Assembly (NCBI GenBank): GCA_002369525.1 | Contig: DFFN01000168.1 | Location: 1-25,821 of the forward strand | Length of the DNA: 25,821 bases | From: Lachnoclostridium sp. UBA3775 | GTDB taxonomy: Bacteria; Bacillota; Clostridia; Lachnospirales; Lachnospiraceae | Direction of reading: 5' to 3' | Part shown: piece after piece, positions 15,223 through 22,431 of the stretch | How positions within the stretch are numbered: the first letter of the stretch is position 1 | Layout: each line of letters begins with the position of its first letter | Notes under the pieces: generated by a model | What the model was told of the DNA's origin: nothing | The model's database searches: none | What the model saw: only the letters and a program-made list of their open reading frames with translations | Translations under genes and position numbers: made by a program

Positions 15223-15783
15223 TCATTCATACATTTCACTCCATTTTTCATAGGCCTTCTCATACTTTTCGACAGCCTCATAATACAATTTCAGTTTGCC
15301 GGGGCTTTTTTCGAATCTCGGGTCAGCCTTTTCATCGGGACATTCGAAATCCATCAGCCTACGCATGATTTTATCCATCCTGTCCTTAAACGGAGTACTG
15401 ACGCAGTAAAACTGACACCCGCTGATGTCAAACTGTGAGTCTTCTCCCATATAACGTATGATGCTTATTTTGTTAAGTTCGTCAAGCTCTGTCATGTTTT
15501 CCATTAAATCCAGAAGCTTTTCGGCATATTCTTTTACTTCGCAGTTTCCGCGAATAAGAGCCTGCAAAACGTGGATGAAATAGCTTGAAGCACGTGAAGA
15601 ATCTTTCTGCAAAGCTTCCATGTAACTTTCAATTATCTCAGTGTCCCACTGTGATTTGATTTCACGGGTTATGTTCAGATCACAATATTCCTTGTAGGCC
15701 GCGGAACCTATCTCATGCCACATATAACGGCCTTCGTTCCCGAAGCAGGACATATAAATATCTTTTGCTTCTTCAACAGTCAT
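15223..15783 (-). CDS. Hypothetical soluble protein
   Basis: A 186-residue protein is mostly helical by composition and rich in Glu, Lys and Tyr. It has no signal peptide, no membrane segment and no motif I recognise. Five cysteines are scattered (for example in ISGCQFYCV) without metal-site spacing. The ATG has AAAGGAA about 10 nt upstream. It starts 30 nt after the aldo/keto reductase stop, and a terminator follows at once, so it is the second gene of a two-gene operon. No function is proposed. Confidence 0.75.
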   Translation of the reverse strand: MTVEEAKDIYMSCFGNEGRYMWHEIGSAAYKEYCDLNITREIKSQWDTEIIESYMEALQKDSSRASSYFIHVLQALIRGNCEVKEYAEKLLDLMENMTELDELNKISIIRYMGEDSQFDISGCQFYCVSTPFKDRMDKIMRRLMDFECPDEKADPRFEKSPGKLKLYYEAVEKYEKAYEKWSEMYE

Positions 15784-15813
15784 TTCTATGATTCCTTTTC
15801 TGCTTTATACGGG

Positions 15814-16821
15814 TTACATGAAATTTTCCTTATAGTCCGCCAGGTTCTTTTTTAGCAACACGGGTATGTTAAGCTCATAAGGACAGCGGCTCCGGCACAG
15901 GCCGCACTCAACGCACTGTTCTATCTTCATCATTTCATTTTTCCAAAAATCCGTGGTCCAGTTTGACGATGGTGCTCTGCGTATCATCTGCGACATTCTT
16001 GCACACTGGTTGATGATTATGTCCACACTGCAAGGCATGCAATAGCCGCAGCCTCTGCAAAATTCGCCAAGCAGTTCCTTTCTGTCTTTTTCGATGTATC
16101 CCCTGATTTCCGAAGTCATGACACAATCTTTTTCAAAAAAGGACAGCCACTCCTCAAGTTCTTCCATGCGCTGTATTCCCCATATGGGAAGTGCGTCATA
16201 CTGTGACATAAAAGCCATGCAGGCCCCGGAATTCGTTAAAAGTCCTCCTGAAAGCCCCTTCATCGCTATAAAGCCCATGCCTGCCTCTTCACAAACTTTA
16301 ACGAGAGCAATATCCCTGTCACTTGCAAGATAGGAAAACGGGAACTGCAAGGCATCATAAAGACCGCTCTTTACTATTTCCTCGGCAATGCCGATTTTGT
16401 GGGCGGTGATACCGATATATCGTATCTTTCCCTGCTCCTTCGCCTTTTGCATTTCCTCATACATTCCTGTTCCGTCTCCCGGCGCATAGCAACGTTTTAC
16501 GCAGTGGAACTGGTAAAGGTCAAGATAGTCCGTTTTAAGCAGTCTGAGGGACGTTTCTAAATCCTCACGGAATTTTTCGGGAGTCTCCGCCATAGTCTTA
16601 GAGGCGATATATATTTTATCCCTCATTCCCTCAAATGCCAGCCCCAGCTTTTCCTCGCTGTCAGAATATGCCCTTGCGGTATCAAAATAGGTCATTCCGC
16701 CCTCATATGCCCTTCGCAAAATCTTTACTGCCATGTCCTTATCGACACGCTGTATCGGCAGAGCTCCGAAAGCATTCTGGGGAGTGATGATGTCAGTTTT
16801 TCCGAGTCTGATGGTTTTCAT
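15814..16821 (-). CDS. Aldo/keto reductase with C-terminal ferredoxin-like [4Fe-4S] domain
   Basis: The 335-residue product has an NAD(P)H-dependent aldo/keto reductase barrel at about 1-245, with the catalytic tetrad visible as D47 and Y52 (FDTARAYSDSE), K75 (ASKT) and H106 (QFHC). The C-terminal 85 residues carry two cysteine motifs, C255-C258-C261-C264 and C303-C306-C309-C313-Pro. They fit a dicluster ferredoxin-like extension seen in a clostridial branch of the family. The substrate is unknown; coupling of sugar or aldehyde reduction to ferredoxin is family-level inference. AAGGG lies 4 nt before the ATG. A near-consensus promoter lies upstream, and the hypothetical gene at 15223 follows in the same operon. 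Confidence 0.92.
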   Translation of the reverse strand: MKTIRLGKTDIITPQNAFGALPIQRVDKDMAVKILRRAYEGGMTYFDTARAYSDSEEKLGLAFEGMRDKIYIASKTMAETPEKFREDLETSLRLLKTDYLDLYQFHCVKRCYAPGDGTGMYEEMQKAKEQGKIRYIGITAHKIGIAEEIVKSGLYDALQFPFSYLASDRDIALVKVCEEAGMGFIAMKGLSGGLLTNSGACMAFMSQYDALPIWGIQRMEELEEWLSFFEKDCVMTSEIRGYIEKDRKELLGEFCRGCGYCMPCSVDIIINQCARMSQMIRRAPSSNWTTDFWKNEMMKIEQCVECGLCRSRCPYELNIPVLLKKNLADYKENFM

Positions 16822-16890
16822 TTAACCCTTGAAAATAGTCTTATCACCGCGGCCACGATAAACAGTCCGGCCGGAATCAGATTATTAAAA

Positions 16891-16919
16891 ATTATACTTC
16901 CCGGAAAATAAAAAGTCAA
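16891..16919 (-). promoter_or_regulatory. Promoter of the aldo/keto reductase operon
   Basis: On the minus strand TTGACT (16919-16914) and TATAAT (16896-16891) are spaced by 17 nt. The predicted start is near 16884, giving a leader of about 62 nt that includes the palindrome CCGGCCGG. Confidence 0.75.
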
Positions 16920-16957
16920 TTTTATGCACATCATTTATTTAAATTTTTCTGGGAATA

Positions 16958-16966
16958 TGTTATACT
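16958..16966 (+). promoter_or_regulatory. Extended -10 promoter immediately before the SPL-family gene
   Basis: ATGTTATACT ends at 16966 and gives TATACT with a TGn extension (TGT). No strong -35 box is seen (TTTAAA at about 17 nt). The expected start of transcription is at 16972-16974, on or next to the ATG at 16973. Confidence 0.5.
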
Positions 16967-16972
16967 CGTTAC

Positions 16973-18271
16973 ATGGTAAATAACGAATCAACAATCGAAA
17001 AGCTGACCGGTACTTTCTCTGACCAGCTGTCCGCCACCGAAAGCATGAGGCAGGAACTTAAGTCCCTTATCTCCTACCTTAATCTTGCCGGCACGGACGT
17101 AGCGAGTTTTATTTTGAACTGCTACAGAGAGTATACCGGCTCTAAACCGGATCCGGATAAACCTCTTTCAAAAAAAGAAGGCGCTTTGTTTCTTCATGCC
17201 CTTTCGGTCAAAGTCCGTAAGGTTTTCCCGGATGTTTCGGGCGAAAATAATGTGACTCAGCTTTCTGGTATAAAAAAAGGCAGTACTGTTTTTTCGGAAA
17301 TATATGTTGAAAAAGGTGCCTTGACATATCCTTTAACAAACAGGATACTTTCACGCTTTCCTGAGCGTAAGGTCACCGAAATAGCTCATTACAAGGATAT
17401 TTTCAACGTTGCCGGACAGGATTTTCTTGCCCAGAAGCGCTCTCCTGCCTTGATACTTGCCGTTAATAACGGCAAGAGGATATATGACGGGGCAAGGCCC
17501 TGCCAGAGCTTCGGCCATGAGCATTTTTACTACACTTCACAGGTCAAAAACTGCCTTTATGACTGTGAATACTGCTTTCTGCGCGGGATGTACCCGAGCG
17601 GAAATATTGTGATTTTCGTAAATACAGATGACTATTTTTCCGATATTGATGCAGAGCTAAAAAATCACCCTCTTTATCTTTCGATAGCCTATGATACCGA
17701 TCTGCTGGCACTCGAAGGTTTCACAGGAATTGTTAAAAAGTATTGTGAATTTGCGGCCGACCGGCCGGAGCTTTTGATTGAGATAAGGACTAAGTGTGCA
17801 TCCGGAGACGTCACCAAATCTCCGGCTGTTCCCTCAAATATTATCTTAGCTTATACTGTCTCTCCCGACCCGATTGCAAGAGCATATGAACACTGGGCCG
17901 GAAGCTTTCAGGCAAGAAAAAGTGCGATATATTCGTCGCTTAAGGCCGGAATCAGAACCAGGCTCTGCATAGACCCGATGATTGCGGTTATAGGCTGGAA
18001 TGATATTTATGGAAGCATGATAGATGAACTGTTTTCGGAGCCTGTGATGGCTAAACTTGAAGATATTTCCGTCGGTACCTTCAGAATATCATCCTCCTAC
18101 ATAAAAAGGCTGAAAAAGACGGCCCTGACGCCGATTTCGGCATATCCTTATGAAAATACAGACGGAATGTGCGGATATGATGAAAAGCTCAGAATGGAAA
18201 TGACGGAGTTTGTAAAAGAAAGGATTGGGAGATATTTTCCGGTGGAAAAAATCTTTATTTCAGATTACTGA
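16973..18271 (+). CDS. SPL-family radical SAM protein (spore photoproduct lyase-like)
   Basis: The 432-residue product carries a radical SAM cluster motif C194-x3-C198-x2-C201 in VKNCLYDCEYCF. It is flanked by SFGHEHFYYTSQ and NIVIFVN, segments typical of the spore photoproduct lyase family. Genuine SplB is about 340 residues; here about 100 extra N-terminal residues precede the conserved part. The position that should hold the SplB hydrogen-donor cysteine (Cys141 in Bacillus, in a C-T-S-D context) appears to be Tyr240 in SIAYDTD, so DNA-repair activity of the SplB kind is doubtful. No ribosome site is visible before the ATG at 16973. The short-chain dehydrogenase gene follows 17 nt after the stop, so the two are likely co-transcribed. 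Confidence 0.85.
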   Translation: MVNNESTIEKLTGTFSDQLSATESMRQELKSLISYLNLAGTDVASFILNCYREYTGSKPDPDKPLSKKEGALFLHALSVKVRKVFPDVSGENNVTQLSGIKKGSTVFSEIYVEKGALTYPLTNRILSRFPERKVTEIAHYKDIFNVAGQDFLAQKRSPALILAVNNGKRIYDGARPCQSFGHEHFYYTSQVKNCLYDCEYCFLRGMYPSGNIVIFVNTDDYFSDIDAELKNHPLYLSIAYDTDLLALEGFTGIVKKYCEFAADRPELLIEIRTKCASGDVTKSPAVPSNIILAYTVSPDPIARAYEHWAGSFQARKSAIYSSLKAGIRTRLCIDPMIAVIGWNDIYGSMIDELFSEPVMAKLEDISVGTFRISSSYIKRLKKTALTPISAYPYENTDGMCGYDEKLRMEMTEFVKERIGRYFPVEKIFISDY

Positions 18272-18288
18272 CAGATTGGAAAAAATAT

Positions 18289-19011
18289 ATGAAACGCATA
18301 CTTCTTACAGGAGCAAGCTCAGGAATCGGGCTTGCAATGCTTAAAGAACTGATAAAAAAGGATTATTATGTTTATGGAATAGGAAGGGATTTTTCTTCTG
18401 CTCTTGCCGACACAGGCAAACTTACCGACGATAAATTCCGTCTGCTTTCCATGGACCTCATTGACACGGTGGATCTTCCAAAGCTAGTAAAGGACATCCT
18501 TAACGATGGCCCCATCGACATCCTGATAAACAACGCCGGTGTTGCATACTACGGAAATCATGAAACAATAGCCGCAGAGCATATCGAGGAAATGGTGACC
18601 GTAAACCTGACGGTGCCTTTATTACTTTCAAGGCTTGTGCTTCCTGCAATGAAGCTAAGAGGCTTTGGTATGATAGTAAATGTTTCCTCCGTAACCGCAA
18701 AAAACACGGCCAATACTCACGGCTGTGCCTACGGTGCCACAAAGGCAGGGCTTTCGAGCTTCGGTGCCAGTCTCTTCGAGGAGGCAAGAAAAAGCGGCGT
18801 CAAGGTCATGAACATTCATCCCGACCTTACAGACACCGCTCTGTATCGTAATGCTGATTTTTTTCCGGGTGAAGCCTGTGATGCCCACCTTGAGGCTGCC
18901 GAAATTGCAAGAATGACAGTCGCAGCCATCGAAGAAATGTACACAAATCCGGGGCTTAACATCAGTGACCTGACATTAAGACCCCAGCGAAACGTGCTGA
19001 GGAAGAAATGA
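18289..19011 (+). CDS. Short-chain dehydrogenase/reductase (SDR)
   Basis: The 240-residue product is a classical SDR. It has the cofactor motif TGASSGIG at residues 7-14, NNAG at 81-84, Asn106 in VNLT, Ser133/134 in NVSS, and the YxxxK catalytic pair Y148 and K152. The Rossmann fold fills the whole length, as usual for the family (about 250). The substrate is unknown. It follows the SPL-family gene by 17 nt, which suggests one transcript but not an obvious shared pathway. It ends 19 nt from the convergent cellulase gene with no clear terminator between them. Confidence 0.92.
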   Translation: MKRILLTGASSGIGLAMLKELIKKDYYVYGIGRDFSSALADTGKLTDDKFRLLSMDLIDTVDLPKLVKDILNDGPIDILINNAGVAYYGNHETIAAEHIEEMVTVNLTVPLLLSRLVLPAMKLRGFGMIVNVSSVTAKNTANTHGCAYGATKAGLSSFGASLFEEARKSGVKVMNIHPDLTDTALYRNADFFPGEACDAHLEAAEIARMTVAAIEEMYTNPGLNISDLTLRPQRNVLRKK

Positions 19012-19030
19012 TCATGCAAGCTCGCACAGC

Positions 19031-21196
19031 CTATAACCCCTTGGCTGCAGATAATGTGATTCCGTTTCCGGACGGACCGAGCGGAATCTTATGGTCAAGT
19101 CCCACAAACTTGCCGCCCTGCTGCCAGAGCACTTCCTTTACAAAATTATACTTCGTCATATCCCATGTGGTGAAATCGTCAAGCACAAGACCGCCTGTAT
19201 CGCCGGAGTTGGCATTGAAGCACCAGAAGGTATGGTTCAGATGATACTTGCCGATCAGAGTCCTGATATGCGTCATCCATGTAAGGTTGGGTTCTTTCAT
19301 GAAACCGCCCCACTCACCGATAAGAAGAGGCGCCGTGTTGTTCTCGTAAATATAGAACCAGTTATCCTTCCAGCAGTCCTTCATCAGCGAATCATAGGAA
19401 TAACCGCCCTTGAACCAGGGCTGCTCATATACTGTCGGGCCGTAATCATGAGGCGAATAAACCAGTTTGTTCTGGTATTTTCCGAGGTTTACGGGATAAT
19501 CCTTAACTCCGCGTAGGTTGCCGCCCCACCAGTTGAAATAATAATCCTTGTCATTTGTCGAATGGAAGTCGCCGTTTGATTTGATATCCGTAGGATATAT
19601 TTCGGTACCTTCAACCATTATAAGCACGTTGGGGTTCTTTGCAAGCACCTTGAGTGCGGTCTGTTCCGCAACATATTTCCAGTTATTTGCGGCGCTTGAA
19701 TCGTTCCATATCGCAGCGTTCTTACCCTCGTAAGGCTTGCCGTGAGGCTCGTTCTTAAGGTCGTATGCCACGATCGTATCGTCCTTGGCATATCTTTCCG
19801 CCATCCACACAAGTGCCTCCTGATATTCGGCGGTTGAAATCGCATCGGTGTACCAGAGATTAACATTATGTCCCATTGCATCGGTCTTTGCGCAGTGGAT
19901 GTCTATCATGAGCTTAAGTCCGCATGCACGTGCCTGACCTACGACATAATCCCAGATCTGCAGGCTGTCCATGCCGACAAGATAGGAGTTGGTCGCATTG
20001 TTAAAGTTTGCCCTGGGTGCCTTGCCGGCCTTCCATTGAAGGATGAGCTCGGCCGAGATGGGCACACGGATGAGGTTGAAGCCGTGATCTGCAATAGCCT
20101 GTATCGAGGTATTGAAATCGGCATTCCAGAGTCCGTCAAAGAAGTTGGTTCCGGTATTGTAACCGAACCAGTTCACGCCGGTAAGCCATACCTTTTTGCC
20201 GCTTGCATCAACGATCTGATTGCCCTTAACCGAGAGCCAGTCATCGGTTGTTGCGGCAGGTACCTTGAGAGCTCCGGGGTTTGCGGCAGGCGCCTGTCCG
20301 CTCTGATTATTATTGTTATTATTGTTATTGTTGTTATTGTTGTTATTATTGTTGTTATTGTTTCCGCCGGGTGTACCGCTGCCGCTGCCGGCAAGAGAAC
20401 CGCTTACGCCCATAAGGATCACACCCACGTCTCTTGTTGAGCCGCCCGCGGGTATCGTGCCGTTATATTCGGCATTGCTGACAACGAGCTTGCTTCCGGA
20501 AACCGAGAAGTTTCCTCCCCAGCCCTGGTCAACCTTTGCTCCCGAACCCACTTCGATCTCAACCTTCCAGCTTCCGACCGACTCGCTTCCTTCGTTTTTA
20601 ACTGTGATCTCAAGCTGTGAATATTTGGGGTTGTCACCCCATGAATTTGCAACCTTTGCCTCGGCTGTTATCTTTGCCGTACCGGCAGGAGTCTTTCCGC
20701 TTTCGGGAGTCGGCGCAGGAGTATCATTGTTTCCTGCAGGGTTATCGTTTCCGCTCTGAGAGGGATTGTCGTTTCCGCCTGCGGGATTATTATCGTTATT
20801 GTCCGCAGAACTGCTTTCCCCATTATCCGCGGAGCTGCTCTCGCTGTCATCAGCGGAACTGCTCTCATTATTGTCAGCGGAACTGCTCTCATTATTATCA
20901 GCAGAACTGCTCTCATTAACATCCGCAGAGCCGCTCTCGCCGTTATCCGCAGAGCTGCTCTCATTACTGTCAGCCGAATCCTTATCGGAGGCTTTTGCCG
21001 ATGAGGCATCGGCCACCTTTGAGGTACTGTCGCTTCCGGATTCTTTTTTATCCCTGCCGGCAAAGGCTGCTATGACTATTACGGCAAGTATCGCAAGTAT
21101 GCCGATGATACCGTAAAGCGCCGCCTTATTTCTGTCGAGACTTTTCTTTTCTTCCCTGCTTTCAGACTCAGGGTCTTTTCCTTCTTTGTCCTTCAT
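19031..21196 (-). CDS. Membrane-anchored GH5 cellulase (endoglucanase) with CBM2
   Basis: The 721-residue product has a charged cytosolic tail and a signal-anchor helix (about 25-47). A Ser/Ala/Asp/Asn-rich linker follows with eight tandem octapeptide repeats of the type SADNNESS (74-137). A CBM2 cellulose-binding module lies at about 172-275 (W186, W210, W226 as likely binding or core Trp). A run of 19 Asn (279-297) joins it to a GH5 catalytic domain at about 313-700. The acid/base is Glu483 in LKNEPHG and the nucleophile is Glu628 in IGEWGG. It should cut beta-1,4-glucan at the cell surface while held in the membrane. AAGGAT precedes the ATG by about 8 nt. It is the last gene of the esterase-foldase-cellulase operon, 25 nt after the foldase gene. 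Xyloglucan or mannan activity within GH5 cannot be ruled out. Confidence 0.93.
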   Translation of the reverse strand: MKDKEGKDPESESREEKKSLDRNKAALYGIIGILAILAVIVIAAFAGRDKKESGSDSTSKVADASSAKASDKDSADSNESSSADNGESGSADVNESSSADNNESSSADNNESSSADDSESSSADNGESSSADNNDNNPAGGNDNPSQSGNDNPAGNNDTPAPTPESGKTPAGTAKITAEAKVANSWGDNPKYSQLEITVKNEGSESVGSWKVEIEVGSGAKVDQGWGGNFSVSGSKLVVSNAEYNGTIPAGGSTRDVGVILMGVSGSLAGSGSGTPGGNNNNNNNNNNNNNNNNNNNQSGQAPAANPGALKVPAATTDDWLSVKGNQIVDASGKKVWLTGVNWFGYNTGTNFFDGLWNADFNTSIQAIADHGFNLIRVPISAELILQWKAGKAPRANFNNATNSYLVGMDSLQIWDYVVGQARACGLKLMIDIHCAKTDAMGHNVNLWYTDAISTAEYQEALVWMAERYAKDDTIVAYDLKNEPHGKPYEGKNAAIWNDSSAANNWKYVAEQTALKVLAKNPNVLIMVEGTEIYPTDIKSNGDFHSTNDKDYYFNWWGGNLRGVKDYPVNLGKYQNKLVYSPHDYGPTVYEQPWFKGGYSYDSLMKDCWKDNWFYIYENNTAPLLIGEWGGFMKEPNLTWMTHIRTLIGKYHLNHTFWCFNANSGDTGGLVLDDFTTWDMTKYNFVKEVLWQQGGKFVGLDHKIPLGPSGNGITLSAAKGL
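20306..20362 (-). repeat. Trinucleotide run encoding 19 asparagines
   Basis: Nineteen consecutive AAT/AAC codons, mixed irregularly, form the linker between the CBM2 and the GH5 domain. Confidence 0.95.
20786..20977 (-). repeat. Eight tandem 24-bp units encoding SADxxESS octapeptides
   Basis: Eight in-frame units (residues 74-137 of the cellulase) share the consensus S-A-D-N-N-E-S-S with changes mostly at positions 4-5; the last unit is degenerate. They make an acidic, flexible spacer just outside the membrane helix. Confidence 0.92.
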
Positions 21197-21221
21197 AATT
21201 GCTTATCCTTATCAGGTTTTA

Positions 21222-22403
21222 TTATTTTTCCTTCACATACTTTTCAACAAGCTTCTCCTGGATATAAGAAGCAATGAGATTTGTTTTAAGGGAGCCTTCG
21301 CCGAATTCCGCATCATAAGCATTCTCAAATTCCGCTACCGTTGAGTATCCCTGCTGCTGAGCAAGCGCAAGGGTTTCGCTCTGATAATACTCATCGGTGA
21401 TCTCAATCTGCTCCTTCTTTGCGATGGCGTCCATCAGAACGTTAGTCTTAAGCTGGTTTTCGAGGCTTTCCCTGATTTTTTCCTTAAACTCATCCTCGCT
21501 GGTAAATCCGTAGGAGGTATAAACCTGTGAGAGCTCAACATTATAGTACTTTGCGATCCTCTTCTCTGCCTCCATCACGAGATCCGAATACTCTTTCACT
21601 TCCACGGAAATATCCTCGAATTCGGATTTGTCAACGATGGCCTTGAGAAATTCCTGCTGCTTTTCGTTGACATAGGTCTGCTCTTCCTGCTTCTTTGCGC
21701 TTTCAAGATAGCTCTTTATCCTTGTAAGAAACTCCTCCTTGCTTGCGGCGCCAAAAAGTACCGAATATGCATTGTCGACGGTGAGCGGAACCTCCTTACA
21801 GCCGTAATGAAGAACACACTCAAACTTTGCAGCCTTGCCGTTAAGCTGGTCTTTGCCGTAATTTTCCGGGAAGGTAACGTCAATTGTTACGGTTTCCCCT
21901 ATCTTCTTTCCGATAAGCGCATCCTCAAAGCCGGGGATAAACTTGTTCGAACCGATCGTAAGGTTTGTATTTCCCTTTCCGCCTTCGAATTCAACTCCGT
22001 CGATGCTTCCGGTAAAATCAAGATTTACGGTATCGCCGCTCGCGATAACATGTCCGTCAAGGCTTTCATCCTTTTCATAGGCCTTCTCGCCTGCTTCTAC
22101 GGCTTCCTTTACAGCATTGGCATAGTAATCGTTTACGTCATCATCGGATACAGTGGCATCGAATTTATCATAGGTAAACTCTCCGTATTCCCCGACATTT
22201 TTAAGCTTGTCCTCCGAAAGCTTCACTGCCTTAAACTCAGGCTTTAAGGCCTCCTTGGTTTCACTCGAAGCCGGATCGGCTGTGGATGAGCTGGCTTTAT
22301 TGTCAGAGCTCTGGCTCTTGCTGCTTTCCTTTCCGCAGCCGGTGATGATGAACGCAGACATAACTGCGGCTGCCGCAACGGCACATAACATTCTTTTCTT
22401 CAT
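21222..22403 (-). CDS. Trigger-factor-like lipoprotein foldase (FKBP peptidyl-prolyl isomerase)
   Basis: The 393-residue product has a lipoprotein signal peptide with the lipobox IITGC, the lipidated Cys being residue 23. A Ser-rich spacer follows. An FKBP-type isomerase domain at about 118-203 shows GDTVNLDFTGSIDG, FIPGFEDALIG and VTFPENYG, a pattern specific to trigger factor. A helical region to the C-terminus resembles the trigger factor C-terminal chaperone arms. The N-terminal ribosome-binding domain of trigger factor is absent, replaced by the lipoprotein anchor. It should therefore assist folding of exported proteins on the outer face of the membrane. It sits between the esterase (28 nt gap) and the cellulase (25 nt gap) in one operon. 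AAAGGA lies 7 nt before the ATG. Confidence 0.9.
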   Translation of the reverse strand: MKKRMLCAVAAAAVMSAFIITGCGKESSKSQSSDNKASSSTADPASSETKEALKPEFKAVKLSEDKLKNVGEYGEFTYDKFDATVSDDDVNDYYANAVKEAVEAGEKAYEKDESLDGHVIASGDTVNLDFTGSIDGVEFEGGKGNTNLTIGSNKFIPGFEDALIGKKIGETVTIDVTFPENYGKDQLNGKAAKFECVLHYGCKEVPLTVDNAYSVLFGAASKEEFLTRIKSYLESAKKQEEQTYVNEKQQEFLKAIVDKSEFEDISVEVKEYSDLVMEAEKRIAKYYNVELSQVYTSYGFTSEDEFKEKIRESLENQLKTNVLMDAIAKKEQIEITDEYYQSETLALAQQQGYSTVAEFENAYDAEFGEGSLKTNLIASYIQEKLVEKYVKEK

Positions 22404-22431
22404 CTTTCTTCCTTTCTTTTTTGAAAAATTT

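Noticed and set aside
16973..18271. Naming the radical SAM gene splB
   Set aside because: The length and the apparent lack of the donor cysteine argue against true spore photoproduct lyase activity.
20313..20759. Open frame starting with a long Leu run opposite the cellulase
   Set aside because: The Leu run is only the complement of the poly-Asn codons; there is no start signal and it overlaps a certain gene.
20786..20977. Tandem repeats as a CRISPR array
   Set aside because: The units are 24 bp without spacers, in frame with a protein, and encode octapeptides.
21222..22403. Ordinary cytosolic trigger factor (tig)
   Set aside because: A lipobox signal peptide is present and the ribosome-binding domain is absent.
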